This document shows, piece by piece, positions 34,102 through 42,751 of a stretch of DNA of 64,000 nt (the stretch's first letter is position 1; every line of letters starts with the position of its first letter). The DNA is taken from positions 310,001 to 374,000 of the forward strand of contig JAEZJM010000021.1 of NCBI GenBank assembly GCA_023415775.1, given 5' to 3'. Under the pieces are notes generated by a model. It made no database searches and had not been told where the DNA came from. It was given only the letters and a program-made list of their open reading frames with translations. Made by a program: the position numbers and the translations under genes. The stretch comes from Bacillota bacterium (GTDB taxonomy: Bacteria > Bacillota > Negativicutes > Sporomusales > UBA7701).

Positions 34102-34131
34102 TTGCGGGACAAAATTATGGAAATATACAAT
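34102..34131 (+). promoter_or_regulatory. Likely sigma-A promoter for the cheB-cheA block
   Basis: TTGCGG (34102-34107) is followed after 16 bases by TATACA (34124-34129), or after 18 bases by TACAAT (34126-34131). It lies in a 179-base AT-rich gap between flhG and cheB, which is unusual in an otherwise tight gene block. The start of cheB is about 65 bases further on. Confidence 0.5.
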
Positions 34132-34151
34132 AACGGCATTGTATTATTGTA
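34126..34151 (+). repeat. Inverted repeat over the cheB promoter -10
   Basis: TACAATAA (34126-34133) and TTATTGTA (34144-34151) form a perfect eight-base inverted repeat with a ten-base spacer, and a further ATTGTA (34138-34143) lies inside. It overlaps the predicted -10 and start region. It could be an operator or a small RNA stem; I do not recognise the regulator. Confidence 0.5.
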
Positions 34152-34195
34152 CGTAGGTGGTATTTGTTCGTAATTACACGGGAGGTGGGATAGCT

Positions 34196-35251
34196 ATGAT
34201 CAAAGTACTTGTTGTCGACGACTCCGCTTTCATGCGCAAAGTGTTATCCGACCTGTTCGCCGCCGAAAGTGATTTTACCGTTCTCGACGCCGCCCGCAAC
34301 GGCAAGGACGCCATCGATAAGGTCAAACGCCTGAATCCTGATGTCGTGACGATGGATGTGGAGATGCCGATCATGGACGGCATTAGCGCCTTGGAGACGA
34401 TAATGCGGGAGGCGCCGACGCCGGTGGTGATGGTGAGCAGCCTGACCCGCGAGGGCGCCGACGCTACGCTGAAGGCTTTGGAAAAAGGGGCGGTGGATTT
34501 CGTCGCCAAGACGGCCGGTCCGATTTCGAGCATCGACCAGATCAGGATCGAGATTCTCGCCAAATGCCGCGCAGCGGCCCGTGCCAATGTGCGGCAGCTT
34601 GTCCGCCCGCCGGCGCCGCCGGCGCCGCCGCCTCCCCTGCCTACGGGGTTCGCGCCCGGCCACGACGAGCGGATTGTCGCGATCGGGACTTCGACCGGCG
34701 GTCCGCGGGCCCTGCAAGAAGTTCTTACCCGCCTGCCGGGCAATCTGCCCTGCCCGGTGGTTATCGTTCAGCATATGCCTCCGGGGTTTACCAAGTCGCT
34801 TTCCGACCGGCTCAACACGCTGTCGGCCCTGTCGGTGAAGGAAGCCGAGCACGGCGACGTGCTCCGTCCCGGCATGGCGGTCATCGCTCCCGGCGATTTC
34901 CACATGACGCTGGTGCGCGAGGGGAGCAAGACGGTGGTGCGTCTCCACCAGGAGCCGCCGATCGGCGGCCACCGGCCTTCGGTCGACCCGACGATGGAGG
35001 CGGTGGCAAAAATCTACGGGCCGCGGGCGGTGGGCGTCATTCTCACGGGGATGGGGGCCGACGGTTCCCGCGGGATGAAGGCGATCAAAACCGGGCGAGG
35101 GTTCACTATCGCAGAGGATCAGTCGACCACAGTGGTGTTCGGTATGCCGAAAGCGGCTATCGAACTGGGGATAGTTGATAAAGTAGTGCCGCTGCCCGGT
35201 GTCGCCGGCGAAATCGTCAAACACCTGCAGAGCAAACACGGAGGTGTGTAA
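34196..35251 (+). CDS. cheB: Chemotaxis protein-glutamate methylesterase CheB
   Basis: CheB removes methyl groups from receptors and deamidates them. The 351 residues have a receiver domain with phosphorylation site D54 (TMDVEMPIMDG), a proline-rich linker (about 138-153), and the methylesterase domain with the triad S166 (GTSTGG), H193 (VQHMPPGFT) and D289 (GMGADGSRGM). ATG 34196 follows GGGAGGTGGGATAG; an upstream in-frame ATG lies before this site and is rejected. CheR is not in the window. Confidence 0.96.
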   Translation: MIKVLVVDDSAFMRKVLSDLFAAESDFTVLDAARNGKDAIDKVKRLNPDVVTMDVEMPIMDGISALETIMREAPTPVVMVSSLTREGADATLKALEKGAVDFVAKTAGPISSIDQIRIEILAKCRAAARANVRQLVRPPAPPAPPPPLPTGFAPGHDERIVAIGTSTGGPRALQEVLTRLPGNLPCPVVIVQHMPPGFTKSLSDRLNTLSALSVKEAEHGDVLRPGMAVIAPGDFHMTLVREGSKTVVRLHQEPPIGGHRPSVDPTMEAVAKIYGPRAVGVILTGMGADGSRGMKAIKTGRGFTIAEDQSTTVVFGMPKAAIELGIVDKVVPLPGVAGEIVKHLQSKHGGV

Positions 35252-35252
35252 A

Positions 35253-37316
35253 ATGGAGTTAAATCAATACATGGGGATGTTCCTGGAAGAGTCGCGCGAA
35301 CACCTTCAAACACTGAACAGATGTCTTCTGAGCCTTGAAAACGATCCGCGCAATTTGTCGGTGCTTGACGAGATATTCCGCAGCGCTCACACTATCAAGG
35401 GTATGTCGGCCACGATGGGGTTCACGGCGATCGCCGAGCTGACCCACGAGATGGAAAATGTTCTCGATTTACTGCGCAAGGGGCAAATAAAGGCTTCGCC
35501 TTCGATCATCGACACTCTTTTCAAGTGCCTGGATACACTGGAGCAATCGGTGGAGAGCATCGCCAGTAATAGCGAGGCAACGGTGGATATCAAGCCGCTG
35601 GTCGTCAAACTGGTCAAGCTGGCCGCCGGCAAGGATCAGGAGGAGCCAGCGCCGGCCGCCGCCGCGACGAAGACCGCCGCCGCTCCCGTTGTCGCGACTT
35701 CGTCCGGCATCACTTTAAACGATACGGAGATCGATGTCATCAAGGCCGCCAACCGCCAGGGCTACGCGGCTTACGAGGTGCAGGTGGGCCTGCGCGAGGG
35801 CTGCTTGCTGAAGTCGGCCCGGGCGTATATGGTTATGAACGCTCTCGACGAGCTCGGCGATGTTATCAAGAGCGTACCGCCGGCCGAGGAGCTGGAGAAG
35901 GAGAATTTCGATTACAGTTTTTCGGTTGTGGCGCTTAGTGTCGCCGAGCCGGAGAAGGTCCAGCAGGCGCTGCTGGCTATTTCGGAGATCGATTTGGCGA
36001 CCGTGCTGCCGCTGGCGATCCCGGATGCGGCTCTCGCCGCTGCCGCGCCGGCGATCAAGCCCGCTGCCGAGGCGGATGTCAAGTCCGAAGTAGAGGCTCC
36101 TACGGTCAAACAAGATGCGCCTCTAGCGCCTGATGCTCCTTCGGCGGCCGATAAGAAGCTGCGCGGCGGCCAGTCGGTCCGCGTCGATATCGATAAGCTC
36201 GATACGCTCTTGAATCTGGTCGGCGAGCTTGTTATCAACAAGACCCGGCTGGAGCAGATCGGCCTTAGCCACCGCCTTACCGATCTGACGGAGACGATCG
36301 AGCAGATGGATCGGGTTACCACCGATTTGCAGGCTGTTGTCATGAAGGTCCGTATGGTGCCCGTTGGGCAGGTTTTCAACCGATTCCCCCGCATGGTGCG
36401 CGATTTGTCGCGCGATCTGAATAAAGAGGTCAATCTTATCATCCAGGGCGAGGAGACGGAACTCGACCGGACTGTCATCGACGAGATCGGCGATCCGCTG
36501 GTCCATCTGCTGCGCAACGCTATCGACCACGGTATCGAGAGCCCGGCCGAACGCGAGGCGAAGGGCAAGAACCCGGTCGGCGAGATTCGCCTGATTGCCC
36601 GTCACGAGGGCAATAATGTCATTATCATGGTGGAGGACGACGGGGCGGGCGTTAATCCGGAGGTCGTCAAGCAGAAGGCTTTGGAAAAAGGGATAATCAA
36701 CCAGGCCGAGGCTGATAAGATGGATGCCGCCGAAGCCGTCCGACTCCTATTCTTGCCCGGTTTTTCGACCGCCAAGGTGGTGACGGACGTGTCCGGCCGC
36801 GGCGTGGGCATGGACGCGGTGAAAACGAAGATCGAGTCTCTGGGCGGCATGGTGGATGTCGAGACGAAGGTCAACGAGGGGTCGCGCTTCAAGATCAGGC
36901 TGCCGTTGACGCTGGCGATCATTCAGGCGCTGCTTGTAAAGGTTTGCGAGGAGATTTACGCTATTCCTCTCGGCTCGATCGATAGTACGATCAATATCAC
37001 TCCCGGGGATATCAAGACGATCCAGAATCAGGAGGTCATCCTCCTGCGCGGGCAGATTATCCCGATTGTTCGCTTGGGCAACGTTCTCGGCGTGCCTGAG
37101 TCCGGAAACGAAAACGCCGAGGAGCTTTACGTTGTTATCGTCCATATGGGCGAGCAGAAGGCGGGGGTAATCGTCGATACGCTGATCGGCCAGCAGGAGA
37201 TTGTCATTAAGTCGCTCGGTAAGCTGTTGGCTGCGATTAAGGTTTTGGCCGGGGCCACTATCCTTGGCGACGGGCGGGTGGCGCTTATTCTCGATGTCGG
37301 CTCGATAATGCAGTAG
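35253..37316 (+). CDS. cheA: Chemotaxis histidine kinase CheA
   Basis: CheA phosphorylates CheY and CheB in response to receptors. The 687 residues show an Hpt domain with H46 (RSAHTIKGMS), a P2 response-regulator-binding domain at about 160-260, an alanine-rich linker, a dimerisation domain (VDIDKLDTLLNLVGELVINK), the HATPase domain (N box LLRNAIDHG near 420, DDGAGVNP near 462, GRGVGMDAV), and a C-terminal CheW-like domain. GGAGGTGTG precedes the ATG one base after cheB. Confidence 0.97.
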   Translation: MELNQYMGMFLEESREHLQTLNRCLLSLENDPRNLSVLDEIFRSAHTIKGMSATMGFTAIAELTHEMENVLDLLRKGQIKASPSIIDTLFKCLDTLEQSVESIASNSEATVDIKPLVVKLVKLAAGKDQEEPAPAAAATKTAAAPVVATSSGITLNDTEIDVIKAANRQGYAAYEVQVGLREGCLLKSARAYMVMNALDELGDVIKSVPPAEELEKENFDYSFSVVALSVAEPEKVQQALLAISEIDLATVLPLAIPDAALAAAAPAIKPAAEADVKSEVEAPTVKQDAPLAPDAPSAADKKLRGGQSVRVDIDKLDTLLNLVGELVINKTRLEQIGLSHRLTDLTETIEQMDRVTTDLQAVVMKVRMVPVGQVFNRFPRMVRDLSRDLNKEVNLIIQGEETELDRTVIDEIGDPLVHLLRNAIDHGIESPAEREAKGKNPVGEIRLIARHEGNNVIIMVEDDGAGVNPEVVKQKALEKGIINQAEADKMDAAEAVRLLFLPGFSTAKVVTDVSGRGVGMDAVKTKIESLGGMVDVETKVNEGSRFKIRLPLTLAIIQALLVKVCEEIYAIPLGSIDSTINITPGDIKTIQNQEVILLRGQIIPIVRLGNVLGVPESGNENAEELYVVIVHMGEQKAGVIVDTLIGQQEIVIKSLGKLLAAIKVLAGATILGDGRVALILDVGSIMQ

Positions 37317-37327
37317 GGGGGATAGAT

Positions 37328-37795
37328 ATGGACGAAAGTACTTACGCGGACAGGGAAATACAGTTGGTTATTTTCAAGCTCGGCCGCGAGGATTACGGTA
37401 TTAGTATTTTGCAGGTGCAGGAGATCAAGCGGATAATTGATATCACCCGCGTGCCTAATTCGCCGGATTTTATCAAGGGGGTCATTAATCTGCGCGGCAG
37501 CGTTCTGCCGGTTATCGATCTGAAGAAGCGCCTGCATTTGCCGCCGGCCGATTATACGGAGGATACCCGCATCATTATTGTCAAGGTGGAGGAGATTGCC
37601 GTCGGCCTGATCGTGGATGCGGTTTCCGAGGTAACGACGCTGAGCGGCGAGAATATCGAGCCTCCCACTACGGTGGTCGGCGGTGTGAGCGCCCAGTATC
37701 TGAGCGGCGTGGGCAAGCAGGATGATAATCTACTGATTCTCCTTAATCTTACCGCTATCGTCGGCCTTGGCGCCGAGGTTGGCAAGGCCGGCTGA
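37328..37795 (+). CDS. cheW: Chemotaxis coupling protein CheW
   Basis: CheW couples receptors to CheA. The 155-residue protein is a single CheW domain: VIFKLGREDYGISILQVQEI, PDFIKGVINLRGSVLPVIDL and TRIIIVKVEEIAVGLIVDAV are all family motifs. A GGGGGGATAG site precedes the ATG. Lies between cheA and cheC as in B. subtilis. Confidence 0.96.
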   Translation: MDESTYADREIQLVIFKLGREDYGISILQVQEIKRIIDITRVPNSPDFIKGVINLRGSVLPVIDLKKRLHLPPADYTEDTRIIIVKVEEIAVGLIVDAVSEVTTLSGENIEPPTTVVGGVSAQYLSGVGKQDDNLLILLNLTAIVGLGAEVGKAG

Positions 37796-37829
37796 TCGTC
37801 GTTGATTCTGACCGAACGAGGTGGATGTG

Positions 37830-38453
37830 TTGTCTGAAGATATTATGAAGCTTTCGGCGCTCCAGTTGGACGCCTTGAGAGAGGTGGGCAACGTCGGGGC
37901 GGGCAACGCGGCTACGGCGCTGTCGCAGATTATTAATCGCAAGATTGATATGACGGTGCCGCAGGTGGCCATTTTGCCGCTGGGCGATGTGCCTGATGTG
38001 GTGGGCGGACCGGAGATTATGGTGGCCGGCGTGTACCTGCGCGTTTTTGGCCCGGCGCCGAGCAGCATTCTGTTTCTGCTCCCGCGTGAAAGCGCTTTCG
38101 CGCTGGTCGATATGCTCATGGGCCGCGAGCGCGGGCTGACTGATCACCTCGATTCGATGGACGAATCCGCTCTTTTGGAGATAGGCAATATTTTGGCCGG
38201 CGCTTATTTAAACGCGCTGTCCTTTTTCACAAAGTTTACTTTGTTGCCGTCGATCCCCGCCCTGGCGATGGATATGGCGGGAGCTATCCTGAGCGTCATT
38301 CTGAGTCAGCTTGGCCAGATGGGCGATCATGCTCTCGTTATCGAGACCGAGTTTTCGACCGAGGGCGACGGCGGCGTCAAGGGCCATTTCTTTCTCATCC
38401 CCGATCCCGGCTCGCTGGGAACGATTCTCGCGGCAATAGGGGTGAAGGAATAA
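37830..38453 (+). CDS. cheC: CheY-P phosphatase CheC
   Basis: CheC dephosphorylates CheY-P and binds CheD in the adaptation loop. The 207 residues contain two E-x-x-N active-site motifs, in LREVGNVGAGNA and LLEIGNILAGAY. The TTG at 37830 is six bases after GAGGTGG; GTGs at 37821 and 37827 are possible but fall in or near that site. The last base overlaps the cheD ATG. Confidence 0.94.
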   Translation: MSEDIMKLSALQLDALREVGNVGAGNAATALSQIINRKIDMTVPQVAILPLGDVPDVVGGPEIMVAGVYLRVFGPAPSSILFLLPRESAFALVDMLMGRERGLTDHLDSMDESALLEIGNILAGAYLNALSFFTKFTLLPSIPALAMDMAGAILSVILSQLGQMGDHALVIETEFSTEGDGGVKGHFFLIPDPGSLGTILAAIGVKE

Positions 38454-38938
38454 TGGCTGAATTAATCAAGGTTGGTATGGCCGATTACAAGGTCGGCCGC
38501 GAGCCTGCCAGTCTTATCAGTTACGGTCTTGGTTCGTGCGTAGGTATCGCTCTTTTCGATCCGGTGACCAAGGTTGGCGGATTGGCGCATATTATGTTGC
38601 CTGACAGCACCCAGGCCCGTTCGACCGAGAATCCGGCCAAATTTGCGGATACGTGCCTGCCGCTGATGCTGGCCGATCTGGTGAAGATGGGGGCGATGAA
38701 GAGCCGCCTGCAGGCGAAGATCGCCGGCGGGGCGCAGATGTTTACGTTCGCGAACGCCACGGATATTATGCGTGTCGGGGAGCGCAACAGCGAGACGGTG
38801 CGCGTGGTGCTGAAAAGGCTCGATCTGAGGCTGATCGCCGAGGACTGCGGCGGCAACTACGGGCGTACGGTGGAGCTGAAGCTCGACAGCGGCGTTTTCC
38901 GCATCAAGACGATCGATAAGGGCGAAAAAGAATTGTAA
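38453..38938 (+). CDS. cheD: Chemoreceptor glutamine deamidase CheD
   Basis: CheD deamidates receptor glutamines and is regulated by CheC. The 161-residue protein has the catalytic triad residues C29 (GLGSCVGIA), H46 (GGLAHIMLP) and T67 (FADTCLP), and the later IAGGAQMF region. The ATG overlaps the cheC stop by one base, fitting the known CheC-CheD partnership. Confidence 0.95.
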   Translation: MAELIKVGMADYKVGREPASLISYGLGSCVGIALFDPVTKVGGLAHIMLPDSTQARSTENPAKFADTCLPLMLADLVKMGAMKSRLQAKIAGGAQMFTFANATDIMRVGERNSETVRVVLKRLDLRLIAEDCGGNYGRTVELKLDSGVFRIKTIDKGEKEL

Positions 38939-38951
38939 CCGGGGGATCGAT

Positions 38952-39284
38952 ATGGTGAAGCTGCGTATAGCGATCGGATTGGCTTTGATTGTCGCCGCCC
39001 TCACGGCCGCCGTCGGGCTGGTGCACGGTTTGCGGCCGCCGACCGTTCTCTACCGGACGGTAATTTCGCTGACCGGAACCGCGCTTGCCGCATATCTTGC
39101 CGCCAATCTGGCCGAGGCGTATGTCCGGCGGCGTTTTGCCGGCGTTAAGCCCGGCAGGAATAAAGTCGATATTATTAGTAAGGACGGAATTATTGAGAAC
39201 GATGAGCTTCTTAATCCGTCTCACGCTACCCCGCCGTTCAGTCCCTTCGTTCCGGAGAATTTCGAGCAGATTTCGGTGAAGTAA
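38952..39284 (+). CDS. Small two-helix membrane protein, function unknown
   Basis: A 110-residue protein that I do not recognise. Two hydrophobic stretches at about 5-26 and 36-54 suggest a membrane hairpin, with a basic loop (YVRRRF) after the second placing the C-terminal half in the cytoplasm. The C-terminal 45 residues are polar and end in PFVPENFEQISVK. GGGGGATCG precedes the ATG. It sits between cheD and sigD, with tight spacing on both sides and codon use like its neighbours, so it is probably real and co-transcribed. Confidence 0.75.
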   Translation: MVKLRIAIGLALIVAALTAAVGLVHGLRPPTVLYRTVISLTGTALAAYLAANLAEAYVRRRFAGVKPGRNKVDIISKDGIIENDELLNPSHATPPFSPFVPENFEQISVK

Positions 39285-39311
39285 TTGCTGCCAGGGATGG
39301 GGGGGACGTAA

Positions 39312-40058
39312 ATGCCGGACGACGGGCTTGCGTTGCAGAATCTGTGGTCGGAATACCGGGAAAACCGGTGCGCCGATATCCGTGAAAAATTGATTGAGAA
39401 TTATCTCCCTTTAGTCAAGCTGGTCGCCGGACGCATCGCGGTCGGCCTTCCTCAGCATGTCGACAAGGACGATCTTATCAGTAACGGTTTTTTCGGTTTG
39501 CTCGAGGCTATCGAGCGCTTCGATGTGTCCCGCGGGTTCAAGTTTGAGACTTACGCGGTGGCCCGCATCCGCGGCGCTATGCTTGATTCGCTCCGCGCCC
39601 AGGATTGGATTCCGGCCACCGTCAGGCAGAAGGCCCGCCAGTATGAGAATACGCTGGCCGAGCTTGAGCACCGGCTGGGCCGGTCGGCCGCGGATGATGA
39701 GATTGCCGGCGCTATGGGAGTTTCGGTGCCCCAACTCCATACGCTTATCAATACGCTGAATGGCTGCACGCTGGTTCCTCTTGAGGATTACGTCAAGACT
39801 GAGTCGCCGGCCAGCCACGCCCCTAATCCGTCCCAGTTCCTCGAGGAGGAGGAGGTCAAGGCTACTTTGGCGAAGGCGATCGAGCGCCTTACGGAGAAGG
39901 AGCGATTGGTTGTAACGTTGTATTATTACGAGGGGCTGACGCTGAAGGAGATAAGCCTGATCCTGAAATTGACCGAGGCGCGGATTTCCCAGCTCCATAC
40001 GAAGGCGATCTTCCGCCTGCGCGGCGCTCTGGCCCGTTTTAAGTCCAGCCTGTTGTAG
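39312..40058 (+). CDS. sigD: RNA polymerase sigma factor SigD (FliA/WhiG family)
   Basis: SigD directs transcription of late flagellar, chemotaxis and autolysin genes. The 248 residues have region 2 (DLISNGFFGLLEAIERFDVS, then FETYAVARIRGAMLDSLRAQ), region 3 (AELEHRLGRSAADDEIAGAM) and region 4 (LTEKERLVVTLYYYEGLTLK, then EARISQLHTKAIFRLR). GGGATGGGGGGGAC precedes the ATG. No flgM anti-sigma gene is seen in the window. Confidence 0.97.
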   Translation: MPDDGLALQNLWSEYRENRCADIREKLIENYLPLVKLVAGRIAVGLPQHVDKDDLISNGFFGLLEAIERFDVSRGFKFETYAVARIRGAMLDSLRAQDWIPATVRQKARQYENTLAELEHRLGRSAADDEIAGAMGVSVPQLHTLINTLNGCTLVPLEDYVKTESPASHAPNPSQFLEEEEVKATLAKAIERLTEKERLVVTLYYYEGLTLKEISLILKLTEARISQLHTKAIFRLRGALARFKSSLL

Positions 40059-40084
40059 CCTCAGAGTAAGGAGAGGTGTAGTTG

Positions 40085-41704
40085 ATGAGTGATGAGGAGA
40101 AAGCGATCAATCAGTCCGATGCTTCGGTGGCTGTCGACGGCTCTTTCCAGATAGACCAGAAGGACGACGGCGTTTACCTTACGGTCAATCCTGCCAAGGG
40201 AGCGGGGGCGCCGGTCAGGGAGCCGCTTGTGATGGCTGAGCTGAAGAATCGCGATATCCAGGGCGTCAATTTTTCCGCGATTATCCGCATTGTCAAGGAG
40301 GCGAGCGGGTCGCCGGTGAAGATTGCCGAGCAGATGGCCGCGGCACCGGAGCCGGAGGTCCAGGTGCTGGTGGATCGCGACCGGATGGCGGCTTCGTTGC
40401 AGGTCACCCGGCCGAAAGGCAGTCGCCCGCTCACCATCGAAGAGGTGCTGGAGAAGATTCACGCCGCGGGTATTGTGCAGGGTATCGATATGGAGGCTGT
40501 GAAGCGGGCTTTCGACCGTCCGGGTACGCCGGTGACGTGCGCCCGCGGCGATTCGGCTGTGAACGGCAGCGACGCGGTTATCCGCTTCGCTTTTGATATG
40601 AACGCCAAGGGACGCCCGGTGGAGCTTGAGGACGGCCGGGTGGATTTTAAGGATCTTAATCTTTTCACGGTGGTGGCTGAGGGCGATTTGCTGGCGGAGA
40701 AGATTCCCCCCACGGCCGGAACGCCGGGGGTTGATGTTCTCGGACAGCCGATTTTCCCCAAGCCGGGCAAGGATATCCCTTTGCCGGTGGGCAAGAACGC
40801 GTATGCCGACGGCAGCAGGATCAAGGCGGCTATCGCCGGCCAGCTGCAGTATGTGAACAATAAGCTGCATGTGTCGCCGGTTATCGAGATTAAGGGCGAT
40901 GTGGATCTTTCGACCGGCAATGTCGAGTTTGTCGGCAATGTGGTTGTGCGCGGCTCGGTGCAGTCGGGGTTCACGGTGAAGGCCGACGGCAATGTTGAGA
41001 TTTACGGGTCGGTGAGCGGCGGTACTGTTGAAGGGGCCAATATCGTTATCCGGATGGGCATCCAGGGGATGCAGCGCGGTTATGTCCGCGCGAAGGAGAA
41101 CGTGACAACCAAGTTTATCGAGAACGCCAATGTTTCCGCCGAGGGCGACGTGATGGTGAACGATGTGGTTCTTCACAGCAACGTGAGCGCCGGGAAGCGG
41201 GTTATCGTGGAGGGCCGGCGCGGTTTTATCGCCGGCGGCCATGTGATTGCCGCGGAGGAGATCCGCGCCAAGACGGTGGGCACGCACTTGGCGGTGGCCA
41301 CCGATCTGGAGGTGGGCGTCAATCCCGTTATCCGCGCGGAATATACCGAGCTGCGCAAGGAGCTGAGGAAGAATGAGATCACCCTCGACCAGGCGCAGAA
41401 GGCTCTTGTTGTGCTCCGGTCGGTCAACCAGTCGGATTTGTCGCCCGAGAAGCGCGAGATGCTGCTGAAGCTGACGAAGGCCCAGTTTCATATGGCCGGC
41501 CAGGTGGAGACGATGCGCAAGCGGATTACGGAGATCGAGCTGTTGTTCGAAGAGATGCGCTATGGCCGCATCAGGATTTCGGATGTGGTTTATCCGGGTG
41601 TGAAGGTTGTTATCGGCACGTTGGTGAAACCGGTGCGCGAGATGCTGAAGTACGCTTCTTTTTACGCGGAGGACGGCGAGATCAGGATCGGGTCGTTCCG
41701 TTAA
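40085..41704 (+). CDS. fapA: FapA-family protein (DUF342)
   Basis: A 539-residue protein of the FapA (flagellar assembly protein A) family. It has an N-terminal domain with conserved GVNFSAI- and VDRDRMAASL-like stretches, a right-handed beta-helix made of repeated V-x-G-x-V units (GDVDLSTGNVEFVGNVVVRG), and a C-terminal coiled coil (about 415-480, KRITEIELLFEEM). In some bacteria FapA acts in polar flagellar placement or signalling. ATG 40085 is 9 bases after AAGGAGAGG; a TTG lies one codon earlier. Confidence 0.85.
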   Translation: MSDEEKAINQSDASVAVDGSFQIDQKDDGVYLTVNPAKGAGAPVREPLVMAELKNRDIQGVNFSAIIRIVKEASGSPVKIAEQMAAAPEPEVQVLVDRDRMAASLQVTRPKGSRPLTIEEVLEKIHAAGIVQGIDMEAVKRAFDRPGTPVTCARGDSAVNGSDAVIRFAFDMNAKGRPVELEDGRVDFKDLNLFTVVAEGDLLAEKIPPTAGTPGVDVLGQPIFPKPGKDIPLPVGKNAYADGSRIKAAIAGQLQYVNNKLHVSPVIEIKGDVDLSTGNVEFVGNVVVRGSVQSGFTVKADGNVEIYGSVSGGTVEGANIVIRMGIQGMQRGYVRAKENVTTKFIENANVSAEGDVMVNDVVLHSNVSAGKRVIVEGRRGFIAGGHVIAAEEIRAKTVGTHLAVATDLEVGVNPVIRAEYTELRKELRKNEITLDQAQKALVVLRSVNQSDLSPEKREMLLKLTKAQFHMAGQVETMRKRITEIELLFEEMRYGRIRISDVVYPGVKVVIGTLVKPVREMLKYASFYAEDGEIRIGSFR

Positions 41705-41728
41705 GCTGAAAGCAGGGGAGGGGAGGAC

Positions 41729-42043
41729 GTGACAATCCGTGCGATCGACCTCCAGGTACTCATTCCCCGGGTTACCGAGGTAAGCAAGGTTCAGCAGATT
41801 GCCGACCACCAGGGCGCTTTGCAACAACAGCAGGGCGCCGACCAGTGGCAGAAGCTGGCTGCCGCGCGCCAGCAGCAGGTGCAGAAATCGTCTCAGAGCG
41901 CCGGCGGTAAGGTCGACCCGGATGCAGAGAAGGAAAAACATCAGGGTGATCATAAGAAGGGCAGCCGACATCATGAGGACGAGGACGAGGCCGAGGACAG
42001 CCCCGATCCCATCCGCGGTCACACGATCGATATCAAGACTTGA
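41729..42043 (+). CDS. Small charged flagellar-operon protein, function unknown
   Basis: A 104-residue protein beginning MTIRAIDLQVLIPRVTEVSK and continuing with a glutamine-rich helix and a very acidic, histidine-rich tail (HQGDHKKGSRHHEDEDEAED). Proteins of this plan occur after fapA in clostridial flagellar operons as far as I recall, without a known function. The GTG at 41729 follows GGGGAGGGGAGGAC. No membrane segment or signal peptide. Probably soluble and disordered at its end. Confidence 0.75.
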   Translation: MTIRAIDLQVLIPRVTEVSKVQQIADHQGALQQQQGADQWQKLAAARQQQVQKSSQSAGGKVDPDAEKEKHQGDHKKGSRHHEDEDEAEDSPDPIRGHTIDIKT

Positions 42044-42051
42044 GGTGGGTT

Positions 42052-42588
42052 ATGCTAACAGGGATGATTGTCTTTGTGATCATTATTCTTTTTTTTGTTT
42101 TTTTCGTGGTTTACAAGCGCGGCATGATTGTTAGGATGTTTACGCTGAACGCGGCGACGCCCGCCGGCGAGTTCCAGCAGGAGCTGGAAAGGACGGCCGA
42201 CGCGGCTATCCGCCGGCTGGAGACGCAGATCGCCCACTTGGAGTATCTGCTGGACGAGGCCGACTTGAAGATAGCGGAGCTGGACGCCAAACTGGCGGCT
42301 TCCCGGGAGGCTCCCGCACCGGGCGCCGCTTTGTCCGCCGCCGCGCCGCCAGCGCCGCCGGAAGGGCCGCCGGCAGCGTCGTTTGATGTGCGGTTGGCGC
42401 CTGAGCCGCCGCCGGATATGGCGGCGGCGCCTGCCGAGGAGGCGCCGGGCCGCGAGGCGCCGGGCGCCGACCGGCGCAAGCTGATTTTGTCGATGTCGGA
42501 GCAGGGCTATAGCGTTATGGAGATCGCCAAGACGACGGGCGCGGGTAAAGGGGAAATTATGCTGCTGCTGCAGTTGAATAAAAAATAA
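42052..42588 (+). CDS. SwrB/YlxL-like membrane protein
   Basis: A 178-residue protein with one N-terminal membrane helix (about 2-22), a coiled coil (about 40-85, AAIRRLETQIAHLEYLLDEA), a proline- and alanine-rich linker, and a C-terminal helix-turn-helix-like end (LSMSEQGYSVMEIAKTTGAG). The plan and the position downstream of sigD match B. subtilis SwrB (YlxL), which promotes assembly of the export gate and swarming. Sequence similarity is limited, so the call rests largely on layout. ATG 42052 follows GAGGTGG. Confidence 0.72.
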   Translation: MLTGMIVFVIIILFFVFFVVYKRGMIVRMFTLNAATPAGEFQQELERTADAAIRRLETQIAHLEYLLDEADLKIAELDAKLAASREAPAPGAALSAAAPPAPPEGPPAASFDVRLAPEPPPDMAAAPAEEAPGREAPGADRRKLILSMSEQGYSVMEIAKTTGAGKGEIMLLLQLNKK

Positions 42589-42630
42589 TATTTTTTTGGA
42601 TACTAGTAAGCGAATTGCCGGCGATTATGC

Positions 42631-42659
42631 TTGTGGCGACGCGTTAATTATGCTATACT
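42631..42659 (+). promoter_or_regulatory. Sigma-A promoter for rpsB
   Basis: TTGTGG (42631-42636) and TATACT (42654-42659) are spaced by 17 bases, and the -10 is preceded by TGC, giving an extended -10 (TGCTATACT). It leaves an untranslated leader of about 105 bases before rpsB. A strong promoter is expected for ribosomal genes. Confidence 0.85.
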
Positions 42660-42719
42660 AATTTTTGGTGTAATATCACACACGCCTGTCAATTCCCCGA
42701 CTGTGCCGGCTGAGCCGGT

Positions 42720-42751
42720 GGGCGGCGGAAAATGCGGCGGGCGGCGGAAAA
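42720..42751 (+). repeat. Direct repeat in the rpsB leader
   Basis: GGGCGGCGGAAAA occurs at 42720-42732 and again at 42739-42751, ending 4 bases before the AGGAGG ribosome site. It follows a small CCGGC/GCCGG hairpin around 42705-42718. This could be part of an S2-binding autoregulatory leader, or chance low-complexity sequence. Confidence 0.45.
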
